Source: Comamonas resistens (lineage in GTDB: Bacteria > Pseudomonadota > Gammaproteobacteria > Burkholderiales > Burkholderiaceae_C). From it: a DNA stretch of 64,000 nucleotides. This document shows, piece by piece, positions 51,894 to 59,745 of this stretch. The notes below the pieces were generated by a model, which was given only the letters and a program-made list of their open reading frames with translations, was not told where the DNA came from and did no database searches. The DNA is taken from contig NZ_CP125947.1 in assembly GCF_030064165.1 (NCBI RefSeq), positions 1,984,001-2,048,000 of the forward strand, written 5' to 3'. Within the stretch, counting starts at the first letter, position 1, and every line of letters begins with the position of its first letter. The translations under genes and the position numbers were made by a program.

Positions 51894-52988
51894 ATGACTT
51901 TTGCTGCTTCTGATTCCCGTCTTTCCCTGCCCCGCGTCGCCCTGGGGCAAAGCGATCTTCGCGTCAGCCCCATCTGTCTGGGCACCATGACTTTCGGCGA
52001 GCAGGTGGATGAGGCCGAAGCCCATCGCATCATGGACCGGGCCGTGGAGCGCGGGGTGGACTTCTTCGATACGGCAGAGATGTATGCCGTGCCCGCACGC
52101 GAGGCCACTTGTGGCGCGACAGAGGCCATCATCGGCCGCTGGCTCAAGGCCCGCCCCGGCATGCGCGAGCAGATCACGCTGGCCAGCAAGGTGGCTGGCC
52201 CGGCGCGCGGCATGCCCTGGATTCGCAATGGCTCGGGCATGACGGCTCAGGACATCGTCAACTCCTGCGATGCCAGCCTCAAGCGATTGCAGACCGAGGT
52301 GATCGACCTCTATCAGATCCACTGGCCCGAGCGTCATGTACCTGCGTTTGGCGCCATGTACTATGACCCGGAGAAGGAGCACACGGCCACGCCTATCCAC
52401 GAGCAGTTGCAGGCGCTGGCCGCTCTGGTCCAGCAGGGAAAGATTCGCCACATAGGCTTGTCCAACGAAACGCCCTATGGCGTGCATGAATTTGTGCGGC
52501 TGGCCGAGCAGCATGGCCTGCCGCGCGCGGTGAGCACGCAGAATCCGTACTGCCTGGTCAACCGCAGCTATGAGAACGCGCTTGACGAGACCTGCGACCG
52601 CCTGGGCGTGTCTCTGCTGGCCTATTCGCCCCTGGCTTTTGGTCTGTTGACGGGCAAGTTCGACCAGTTCGCACCCACCGAGGAAGGCGCGCCCAGGCAG
52701 GCACGCATTGCCAGATACGAGTCCGTGCAAAGGCAACGCTGGGGCCGCCCCGATGCACTGGCGGCGGCTCGCCGCTACAACGCGCTGGCGCGCGAGCATG
52801 GTCTGACACCGGTGCAGATGGCCTTGGCTTTTTGCTATACCAAGTGGCAGGTGGCCAGCACCATCATCGGTGTGACCTCCGTGGCACAGCTGGACGAGGA
52901 CCTCAATGCCTGGGGCACGCAACTGCCCCCCGAGCTGCTGGCCGAGATCGACAAGATCCGCTGGGAAATGCGTGACCCTGCGGTGTGA
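51894..52988 (+). CDS. tas: Aldo/keto reductase (Tas-like)
   Basis: This 364-residue NADPH-dependent AKR has GLGTMTFGEQ-like opening (here ICLGTMTFGEQVDEAEAHRI, read as one motif), the catalytic Tyr in AEMYAVP, Lys in ASKVAGP and His in YQIHWPE. These match E. coli Tas closely. Tas-type proteins reduce small carbonyls, but their physiological substrate is unclear. The gene diverges from the hydrolase by about 140 bp and is followed by a dispersed element. Confidence 0.88.
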   Translation: MTFAASDSRLSLPRVALGQSDLRVSPICLGTMTFGEQVDEAEAHRIMDRAVERGVDFFDTAEMYAVPAREATCGATEAIIGRWLKARPGMREQITLASKVAGPARGMPWIRNGSGMTAQDIVNSCDASLKRLQTEVIDLYQIHWPERHVPAFGAMYYDPEKEHTATPIHEQLQALAALVQQGKIRHIGLSNETPYGVHEFVRLAEQHGLPRAVSTQNPYCLVNRSYENALDETCDRLGVSLLAYSPLAFGLLTGKFDQFAPTEEGAPRQARIARYESVQRQRWGRPDALAAARRYNALAREHGLTPVQMALAFCYTKWQVASTIIGVTSVAQLDEDLNAWGTQLPPELLAEIDKIRWEMRDPAV

Positions 52989-53009
52989 GAGCAGAAATAT
53001 TGAGGGAAA

Positions 53010-53048
53010 ATAGCTGCCGGCCCATATATGACCAGCGCAAGCAGCTAT
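53010..53048 (+). repeat. Dispersed ATAGCTGC...GCAGCTAT inverted repeat
   Basis: ATAGCTGC (53010-53017) and GCAGCTAT (53041-53048) are perfect 8-bp inverted arms around a 23-base centre. This is the clearest copy of the family in the window, directly after the tas stop. Confidence 0.7.
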
Positions 53049-53050
53049 CA

Positions 53051-53147
53051 ATATTGAAAATGACTTGCGCATCGGGTTCGGTCAAGGGATTGGCCTCAAG
53101 GCGGCAGTCCTTGATACATTCCCGTTTGCGCAAGTCCTATTGAATAT
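53051..53147 (+). repeat. Short element with terminal inverted repeats, copy B
   Basis: The left end (53051-53071, ATATTGAAAATGACTTGCGC then A) and the right end (53127-53147) are inverted repeats matching at 18 of 21 positions. The last 24 bases match 40531-40554 with one difference. The ybaK start codon begins two bases before its right end. Confidence 0.6.
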
Positions 53148-53646
53148 GGCAAAAAAAGACAAAAACGCCCATGTGAGCGAGACACCGGCCACGCAGATGC
53201 TCAAGGCCCACAAGGTGGAGTTCACCGAGCACCCTTACGAATATGTGGAGCATGGCGGTACCGAGGAATCGGCCCGCCAGCTGGGACTGGATGAGCATGC
53301 AGTCGTCAAGACGCTGGTCATGCAGGACCAGGATGCCAGGCCGCTGATCGTGCTGATGCATGGCGACTGCAAGGTATCGACCAAGAACCTGGCGCGCCAG
53401 ATCGGCGCCAAGAGTGTGGAGCCCTGCAAGCCCGAAGTGGCCAACCGCCACAGCGGCTATCTGGTGGGTGGCACCTCGCCCTTCGGTACCAAGCGCGACA
53501 TGCCTGTCTATATCGAGGAAACGATTCTGGAGCTGCCGCGCATTGCCATCAATGGCGGGCGGCGCGGCTATCTGGTGCAGCTGGCTCCCAAGGTTTGTAC
53601 CGATCTGCTCAATGCCCAGCCCGTGCATTGTGCGCTGGCAGAATAA
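53146..53646 (+). CDS. ybaK: YbaK/EbsC family Cys-tRNA(Pro) deacylase
   Basis: This 166-residue editing domain has the YbaK pattern EHPYEYVEHGGTEESARQLG, the catalytic Lys in HGDCKVSTKNLA, and SGYLVGGTSPFGTK. It hydrolyses mischarged Cys-tRNA-Pro in trans. The ATG at 53146 matches the family length; the frame from 53065 would translate the repeat element. No clear ribosome site precedes the ATG, so translation may rely on a leaderless or unusual start. Confidence 0.9.
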   Translation: MAKKDKNAHVSETPATQMLKAHKVEFTEHPYEYVEHGGTEESARQLGLDEHAVVKTLVMQDQDARPLIVLMHGDCKVSTKNLARQIGAKSVEPCKPEVANRHSGYLVGGTSPFGTKRDMPVYIEETILELPRIAINGGRRGYLVQLAPKVCTDLLNAQPVHCALAE

Positions 53647-53712
53647 GCGCTATCGCAGCGCTGCGGCTGTGCCTATCAATACACCGGCCAGAATCTGGCA
53701 AGGATTTCACAA

Positions 53713-54399
53713 TTGAACGCCCTCTATCCCCTGATCGCCGTGGTTGCGGCCTATCTGATCGGATCTCTGTCCTTTGCCGTCATCGTCAGCCGGGTCATGG
53801 GGCTCAACGATCCGCGCACCTATGGCAGCGGCAACCCGGGAGCCACCAATGTGCTGCGCTCGGGCAGCAAGGCGGCCGCGGCCGTCACCCTGCTGCTGGA
53901 CGCGCTCAAGGGACTGGTGCCCGTGCTGCTGGTCAAGGTGTTTGGCGAGCGTTTCGGCCTTGGCGACAGCACCGTGGCACTGGTGGCGCTGGCGGCATTT
54001 CTCGGCCACCTGTATCCGGTGTTCTTCAATTTCAAGGGCGGCAAGGGCGTGGCCACGGCCCTGGGCGTGCTGCTGGGCATCAGCGGCTGGTTGGGGCTGG
54101 CCACGGCGCTGACCTGGCTCATCATTGCCGTGTTCTTCCGCTATTCCTCGCTGGCAGCCCTGGTGGCTTCGATCTTTGCTCCCGTGTATTACGTGCTGTG
54201 CAACGGCATTGTCTGGAATGCCGAGACACCGATCACCGCCGCCATCGTGGTCATGGCCATGCTGCTGATCTGGCGCCACCGCGAGAACATCCAGCGCCTG
54301 ATCGCGGGCAAGGAGTCCAAGCTGGGCCAGAAAAAAGCCGATGCGGGCAAGCCCGAAGCGGCAGCGCCCCGGAATGCAAACAAGGGTAAGCGTCGCTGA
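53713..54399 (+). CDS. plsY: Glycerol-3-phosphate acyltransferase PlsY
   Basis: This 228-residue membrane protein transfers acyl groups from acyl-phosphate to glycerol-3-phosphate. The three active-site motifs are visible: [17 protein letters not shown], and [18 protein letters not shown]. There are about five membrane helices. The start is TTG at 53713 (TTGAACGCC), giving the usual N-terminus. The basic C-terminal tail is longer than in E. coli. Confidence 0.93.
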   Translation: MNALYPLIAVVAAYLIGSLSFAVIVSRVMGLNDPRTYGSGNPGATNVLRSGSKAAAAVTLLLDALKGLVPVLLVKVFGERFGLGDSTVALVALAAFLGHLYPVFFNFKGGKGVATALGVLLGISGWLGLATALTWLIIAVFFRYSSLAALVASIFAPVYYVLCNGIVWNAETPITAAIVVMAMLLIWRHRENIQRLIAGKESKLGQKKADAGKPEAAAPRNANKGKRR

Positions 54400-54542
54400 G
54401 TGTTCTTTGTCAGGGCCGGGGCGCATGTAATACTCGGCCCGGTCCGGCAGCCGCCTTTGCAGGCAGTGTTGCTCATATTTTCACGCTTCAGCCCAGATCC
54501 CAAGGGCACTTCAAGCTCTCAATCAAATAGCATTCATTCAGT

Positions 54543-56072
54543 ATGGCCCCCAGCCCATCGCAGCGTGACTACAGCGCTCCTTGCCCTGGTTGCGGCGCGC
54601 CGGTTCATTTCAGCAGCGCGCAGGCCAGCTTTGCCGTCTGCGAGTTTTGCCGCAGCACCGTGGTGCGCGATGGCGAAGTGCTCAAGCGCATCGGCTCCAT
54701 GGCCGAGGTGTTCGAGGACTATAGCCCGCTGCGTATCGGTGCCTCAGGCATGTTCAAGCGCAACGGCAAGCCCGAGCCTTTCACCCTGGTCGGACGCGCC
54801 CAGTACAAGAGCGGCGCCGGCAACTGGTCGGAGTGGATGGCCACGCTCAGCAACGGTGATCTGGCCTATCTGAGCGAGGACAACGGCAGCTTTGTCTTTG
54901 CGCTGCCCTGGACGCCGCCAGGATGGGATGTCAAGGGGTTCTCGCCCCAGCAGTGGCGCATGGGCAGGGAGATTGCCGCAGGCTCGGACTCTTTCACCGT
55001 CACCAGCATTCAGGACGCGCAACTGCTGGCGGCTCAGGGCGAGCTGGCACAACTGCCTGCGCTGGGCAAGAGCTTCAAGCTGGTGGAGTTGCGCAACGAC
55101 AAGGACCAGATCCTGTCGGTAGACTTCAGCGGCAAGCAGCCTGGCTTCACACTGGGTGTGCCCGTGCAGCTGGAAGGCCTGCAGATGCAGGGGCTGCGCG
55201 ATGCAGCCACGACCAAGAAGGAGGAAGGCCGCCACTTCAACTGCCCCAAATGCGGTGCCGTGGTGCCTGTGCGCTTTGACAGTACCAAGGCCATGAGCTG
55301 TCCCAGCTGCGGCAGTCTGGTCGATATGTCCAAGGGCATGGGGGGCGAGCTCAGTTATGCAGAGCAGCGCAAAAAGATCAAACCCGCCATTCCATTGGGC
55401 AGAGAAGGAACGCTGGATGGCCTGAAGTGGCAGGTGGTCGGCTTTCAAAGGCGCACCGGCCGCGGCCTGGGCGAGGATGAGGACGACAGCTTCGACTGGG
55501 ATGAATACCTGCTCTACAACCAGAAGGCCGGCTTTTCCTTTGTCGTGGATTCCGAGGATGGCTGGAGCACGGGACGCGTCATCAATGGCGCACCCAAGCT
55601 CAACAAAAGCGGCACGACAGCCACCTATCTGCAGCGCAAGTACCAGCGCGACTATGCCTATCTGGCCGAGACCCAGTACGCCGAAGGCGAGTTTTACTGG
55701 CCGGTGTTCAAGGGGCAGAAGTCCAGTAATGTGGACTATGCCAATGGCGGCAAGCAGTCCACGCTGGCGCTGGAGACTGCCAACAACGAGAGTACCTGGA
55801 CCCATGGCCAACGCGTGTCGGCAGACACGGTGGCCAGGGCTTTCGGGGTGGACAAGCTCAAGGACCGCTCGCAGGTCAGCCCGCTGTCCGGCAGCGGCTT
55901 CAGCTGGGGCACGATCCTGTTACTGCTGTTCGTATTGCTGTTCATCCTGCCGCTGCTGAAGGCCTGCATATTCAGTCCCAGCTGCGATCCCCGCACGGAC
56001 CCCGATTGCAGCTATAGCCGCTCCAGCAGCGGCTCCTACGGCGGCTATACCTCTGGCGGAAGCCACAAATAA
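54543..56072 (+). CDS. DUF4178 protein with two zinc ribbons and a C-terminal membrane anchor
   Basis: This 509-residue protein has zinc ribbon 1 at Cys14/17/33/36 and zinc ribbon 2 (CPKC, CPSC) near 235-258. One DUF4178-like unit follows each ribbon (about 55-190 and 285-420, with WSEWMATL and DWDEYLLY at matching places). A single hydrophobic helix lies near 455-478, followed by a Ser/Gly/Tyr-rich tail. DUF4178 proteins are known from gene clusters with DUF350 and aminopropyltransferases, as here. Biochemical role unknown. Confidence 0.85.
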   Translation: MAPSPSQRDYSAPCPGCGAPVHFSSAQASFAVCEFCRSTVVRDGEVLKRIGSMAEVFEDYSPLRIGASGMFKRNGKPEPFTLVGRAQYKSGAGNWSEWMATLSNGDLAYLSEDNGSFVFALPWTPPGWDVKGFSPQQWRMGREIAAGSDSFTVTSIQDAQLLAAQGELAQLPALGKSFKLVELRNDKDQILSVDFSGKQPGFTLGVPVQLEGLQMQGLRDAATTKKEEGRHFNCPKCGAVVPVRFDSTKAMSCPSCGSLVDMSKGMGGELSYAEQRKKIKPAIPLGREGTLDGLKWQVVGFQRRTGRGLGEDEDDSFDWDEYLLYNQKAGFSFVVDSEDGWSTGRVINGAPKLNKSGTTATYLQRKYQRDYAYLAETQYAEGEFYWPVFKGQKSSNVDYANGGKQSTLALETANNESTWTHGQRVSADTVARAFGVDKLKDRSQVSPLSGSGFSWGTILLLLFVLLFILPLLKACIFSPSCDPRTDPDCSYSRSSSGSYGGYTSGGSHK

Positions 56073-56103
56073 CGACCCCATATCTCATCAGAGGAGAGAG
56101 ATC

Positions 56104-56319
56104 ATGTTTGACTGGTTCAACCCCCAGAATTTCTTCGGCTCCATCATTTACGCGCTGGTGGGCGTGGTGGTGTTCTGGCTGTGCTTCATCATCATCGACA
56201 AGATTACGCCCGTGGACATGTGGGCCGAGATTGTCGAAAAACACAACAAGGCGCTGGCCATGGTGGTGGCTGCCATGTGCCTGGGGATCAGCATCATCGT
56301 CGCAGCGGCAATACATTAA
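56104..56319 (+). CDS. DUF350 family membrane protein
   Basis: This 71-residue protein has two hydrophobic helices (IIYALVGVVVFWLCFIII and ALAMVVAAMCLGISIIVAAA) joined by a polar loop with DKITP and EKHNKA, characteristic of DUF350 (YjfL-like). AGGAGAGAG lies directly before the ATG. It is found with DUF4178 and polyamine-type enzymes; it may form an oligomeric membrane assembly. Function unknown. Confidence 0.88.
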   Translation: MFDWFNPQNFFGSIIYALVGVVVFWLCFIIIDKITPVDMWAEIVEKHNKALAMVVAAMCLGISIIVAAAIH

Positions 56320-56320
56320 T

Positions 56321-56398
56321 ACCCCCTGAGCGGCTTTGCCGCTTCCCCCCTGAAAGGGGGACGACGCCATCGCCGCGAGGCGGCTCTTGCTCGGCGTC
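56321..56398 (+). repeat. Dispersed hairpin-rich element, copy 1
   Basis: The pattern is ACCCCCTGAGCGGCTTTGCC, a C6/G5 hairpin, then CGCCGCGAGGCGGCTCTTGC. The reverse complement of 61415-61500 shows the same order of blocks. It separates DUF350 from the aminopropyltransferase gene. Confidence 0.75.
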
Positions 56399-56458
56399 AC
56401 TGTGTTGGGTTGCGCCGGTTTTTGGCTGTGGCGCTTTTTGGAAAATAGGGCAGATTAG

Positions 56459-58009
56459 ATGACTTCGATGGTGGCCGAGGAGCATAGCGCTGGCCAGGGG
56501 CCTAGCCCCATTGATGTGGCGTTGCTGTTCAGCGTGTTCGTGATTGCAGCCTGCGGTTTGCTGTACGAGCTGGCGGCAGGCGCGCTGGCGTCCTATCTGC
56601 TGGGCGACTCGGTGCTGCAGTTCTCGACTATCATCGGCACCTATCTGTTTGCCATGGGCATTGGCTCATGGCTGTCGCGCTATTTCGAGGAGCAACTGCC
56701 CGCGCATTTTCTGCGTGTGGAGTTGATGGTGGCGCTGATAGGCGGCGCCTTGCCGGCCGTGCTGTTTCTGGCCAATGCCTATGCGCCCGGCGCCTTCCGT
56801 TTTTTGCTCTACGGCATGGTGTTGGTGGTGGGTACGCTGGTGGGGCTGGAGATTCCGCTGGTCATGCGCATCCTCAAGCGCAATGCCTCGCTCAAGGATC
56901 TGGTTTCCAAGGTTCTGACCTTTGACTATCTGGGAGCGCTGGCAGTGTCCATGGCGTTTCCCATCGTGCTGGTGCCCAAGCTGGGCCTGGTGCGCACAGG
57001 CCTGCTGTTCGGTTTCATGAACGCTGCGGTGGCCGTGTGGGCGCTGGTGCTGTTCAAGCATGAGCTGCGTCAGCTGCGGGCCCATGCCTGGGCCTGCGCG
57101 TTGGTGATGATGACATTGGGGCTGGGTGTTCTGGGCGCCGACCACCTGACCCGTCTGGCCGATGATCACTTCTACCAGGATCGCATCGTGCTGAGCAGCA
57201 GCTCGCCGTATCAGCGCATCGTGGTCACACAGGGGCGCCAGGGGGCGCGTCTGTACTTGAACGGCAATCTGCAGTTCGCCCAGAGTGATGAGTACCGCTA
57301 TCACGAAGCCCTGGTGCATCCCGCCATGGCCGCGCATGGAGCTCCCAAGAGGGTTGCGGTTCTCGGCGGTGGCGACGGCATGGCGGTGCGCGAGGTGCTC
57401 AAGTACCCCACGGTTGAATCCGTGGTGCTGGTGGAGCTGGATCCGGTCATGACCGATCTGTTTCGCACCAATGCCATGATGACGGCGCTCAACGGCAATG
57501 CGTTCAACGATCCGCGGGTGAGCATTGTCAACACGGACGCATTCCACTGGCTGCAGCAGGGTAGCGACACGTTTGACGTCATCGTGGTGGACTTCCCCGA
57601 TCCCACCAATTTCGCCATCGGCAAGCTGTTCACCAACAGCTTCTATGCCTTGCTGGACAAGCGGCTGGCTGCCAGCGGTTATGCCGTGGTGCAGACCACG
57701 TCCCCCTTGATCGCGCGCCAAAGCTTCTGGACCGTGGTTAACACCGTCGAATCGGTGGGACTGAAGGCTACGCCGTATCACGCCCATGTGCCCAGCTTCG
57801 GGGAGTGGGGCTTTGTGCTGGCCAGTCATAGACCCTGGCGCGAGCCCGAAACCCTGCCCCAGGGGCTGCGCTTCCTGAGCTTGCCCTCGCTGAGACTGAT
57901 GTTCGACTTTCCGCTCGATATGGCCCGCGTTCCTGCCGAGGTCAACCGACTCTCGAATCAGGTGCTGGTCAACACCTATGAGCGCGAATGGGGCAAGGTG
58001 GAGCACTGA
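56459..58009 (+). CDS. Membrane-anchored polyamine aminopropyltransferase (spermidine synthase-like)
   Basis: This 516-residue protein has seven or so membrane helices in residues 18-225. A soluble spermidine synthase-type domain follows, with the SAM-binding VAVLGGGDGMAVRE (about 293-306), VVLVELDP and VIVVDFPDPTN. Aminopropyl transfer from decarboxylated SAM is expected, but the usual speE-type Asp-Asp/Tyr set was only partly matched. No SpeD-like decarboxylase is encoded in the window. It is coupled to the flavoprotein gene (TGATG). Confidence 0.88.
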   Translation: MTSMVAEEHSAGQGPSPIDVALLFSVFVIAACGLLYELAAGALASYLLGDSVLQFSTIIGTYLFAMGIGSWLSRYFEEQLPAHFLRVELMVALIGGALPAVLFLANAYAPGAFRFLLYGMVLVVGTLVGLEIPLVMRILKRNASLKDLVSKVLTFDYLGALAVSMAFPIVLVPKLGLVRTGLLFGFMNAAVAVWALVLFKHELRQLRAHAWACALVMMTLGLGVLGADHLTRLADDHFYQDRIVLSSSSPYQRIVVTQGRQGARLYLNGNLQFAQSDEYRYHEALVHPAMAAHGAPKRVAVLGGGDGMAVREVLKYPTVESVVLVELDPVMTDLFRTNAMMTALNGNAFNDPRVSIVNTDAFHWLQQGSDTFDVIVVDFPDPTNFAIGKLFTNSFYALLDKRLAASGYAVVQTTSPLIARQSFWTVVNTVESVGLKATPYHAHVPSFGEWGFVLASHRPWREPETLPQGLRFLSLPSLRLMFDFPLDMARVPAEVNRLSNQVLVNTYEREWGKVEH

Positions 58010-59745
58010 TGATGGAGCCGTTGCATCGCCGTGACTGGCTCAGATGGGTTGCTGCCAGCGCTGCCGGTGCAAGTGCATTGACGGCCTGCAAGCCGGTGGA
58101 GCCTGCGCTGGCGGATTTGCCCGGCGGCTTTACCGGCGTGGCTCTGGAGCGCGGCCATAGCCTGCGCCCGTTCTGGCAGCGGCTGGCACAGGGGCTGGAG
58201 CTGCCGGCTCCTGCCGCGGTGTACCGGGCGCCTGTGGTGATTGCCGGCGGCGGCATGGCAGGCTTGGCGGCGGCCCGCGCGCTGGAGTTGGCGGGGATGG
58301 GTGGCGCTGTTTTGCTCGATACCCAGGCGGCAATGGGCGGTAACAGTCAGGGCGGGCAGCTCAAAGGCATAGCCTGCCCGTTGGGCGCGCACTATCTGCC
58401 GGTGCCCGGAGACTCGGCCTGGGAGATACAGGACTGGCTGCAGGAGCTGGGGCTGCGCAAGCAGGTTGCGGGGCGCTGGCAGTACGAGGAACGCTATCTT
58501 TGTCATAGCCCCCAGGAGAGGCTGTATCTGGATGGCCACTGGCAGGAGGGATTGCTGCCCGTGCAGGGCGTGGCCAGCCGGACCCTTGAGCAATATGCGC
58601 GCTTTGAGCAATGCATGAACGCTGCCATGGCCGAGTCGGCCTTTGCCATGCCGTCGATCCGTGTCTGGCAGCGTGCGGGGCGTTTGCCTGAAGCCCATGC
58701 CCGGCTCGATGCCCAGCGCTTTGACGACTGGCTGGCCCAGCAAGGGCTGGATGATGAGTATCTGCTCTGGTATCTCAACTACTGCTGCCGTGATGATTTC
58801 GGCGCGGGCATTCACCGCGTCTCGGCTTGGGCCGGGCTGCACTACTTTGCCAGCCGGCATGGCTTTCATGCGCCTCGCGCCGCAACGGAGGCGCGCACCG
58901 AAGAGGATGGAGAGCAGGTGCTGACCTGGCCTCAGGGCAATGGCTGGCTGTCTCAGCAATTGGTGCAGCGGCTCAAGGCCACGCAGCTGAATACCGACTG
59001 CAGCGTGCTTTCCATCGCCGAAGGCCGTGATGGCGTGCAGGTTGACACCTGGCACCATGGCCGCCGCCAGCATGAGCGGTGGCTGGCGGCGCGCTGCGTG
59101 GTGGCGCTGCCCAGCTTTGTCGCGGCTCGTGTGCTGCGCAATCCGCCGGATTTTCTGCGTACCGTGGCCGCGCGGCTGGACTGGGCGCCCTGGCTGGTGG
59201 CGAATATCCATATCGACCGGCAACTGGCCGACTATCCGGGGGCCGAGCCCTCCTGGGACAATGTGCTGTACCAGGATGGCAATCAGGGCGGCCTGGGCTA
59301 TGTGGATGCGGGCAGCCAGCGGCTGGATCGCATTACCCGCCAGCCCACGGTGCTCAGCTACTACCAGGCGCTCGGCGACTGGGAGCAGGGCCGTCAGCAG
59401 TTGCTGCAGCAGCCTTTTGAATTCTGGCGCGAGCGCATTGTGGGCACGCTCAGCGGCCCGCATCCTGATCTGCTGCTGCGGGCCACGCGCATGGAGATCA
59501 CGCGCTATGGCCATGCCATGCCGATTCCGCGTGTTGGCGATCAACGGATTTTGAGTGAAATTGCGCTGAAATCCAATACTGGAAAGCGCAGTGCGCTATT
59601 GAATGGTGAGCGTGTGGAGCTTTTGCCCGCGCCTGTGGCAGGACGCTTGACCTTTGCCCATTCCGATTGGGCCGGTTACTCCGTGCTGGAAGAAGCTTTC
59701 ACCCGCGGCCATCATGCGGGGCTGTGGGCGGCACAGGGCTCATGA
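58009..59745 (+). CDS. Tat-exported FAD-dependent amine oxidase-like lipoprotein
   Basis: This 578-residue flavoprotein has a twin-arginine signal (RRDWLRWVAAS) followed by a lipobox-like LTAC (Cys about 27), suggesting Tat export and lipid anchoring. The FAD motif is VVIAGGGMAGLAAARAL (about 79-95), and C-terminal HSDWAGYSVLEEAF matches the flavin-contact region of amine-oxidase-type proteins. Its gene directly follows the aminopropyltransferase with a one-base overlap. The segment RILSEIALKSNTGKRSALLN comes from a dispersed repeat read in frame. Confidence 0.86.
   Translation: MMEPLHRRDWLRWVAASAAGASALTACKPVEPALADLPGGFTGVALERGHSLRPFWQRLAQGLELPAPAAVYRAPVVIAGGGMAGLAAARALELAGMGGAVLLDTQAAMGGNSQGGQLKGIACPLGAHYLPVPGDSAWEIQDWLQELGLRKQVAGRWQYEERYLCHSPQERLYLDGHWQEGLLPVQGVASRTLEQYARFEQCMNAAMAESAFAMPSIRVWQRAGRLPEAHARLDAQRFDDWLAQQGLDDEYLLWYLNYCCRDDFGAGIHRVSAWAGLHYFASRHGFHAPRAATEARTEEDGEQVLTWPQGNGWLSQQLVQRLKATQLNTDCSVLSIAEGRDGVQVDTWHHGRRQHERWLAARCVVALPSFVAARVLRNPPDFLRTVAARLDWAPWLVANIHIDRQLADYPGAEPSWDNVLYQDGNQGGLGYVDAGSQRLDRITRQPTVLSYYQALGDWEQGRQQLLQQPFEFWRERIVGTLSGPHPDLLLRATRMEITRYGHAMPIPRVGDQRILSEIALKSNTGKRSALLNGERVELLPAPVAGRLTFAHSDWAGYSVLEEAFTRGHHAGLWAAQGS
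59548..59605 (+). repeat. Dispersed element read in frame within the flavoprotein gene
   Basis: ATTTTGAGTGAAATTGCGCT...ACTGGAAAGCGCAGTGCGCT-ATTGAA aligns over its whole length with the intergenic copy at 38995-39050. It adds about 20 codons to the coding sequence without breaking the frame. Confidence 0.55.

Noticed and set aside
50796..53072. 758-residue frame of the alpha/beta hydrolase
   Set aside because: The N-terminal half lies antisense to the well-supported aldo/keto reductase gene; the real start is 51755.
53065..53145. N-terminal extension of ybaK
   Set aside because: The extra residues are encoded by a repeat element and do not match the family N-terminus.
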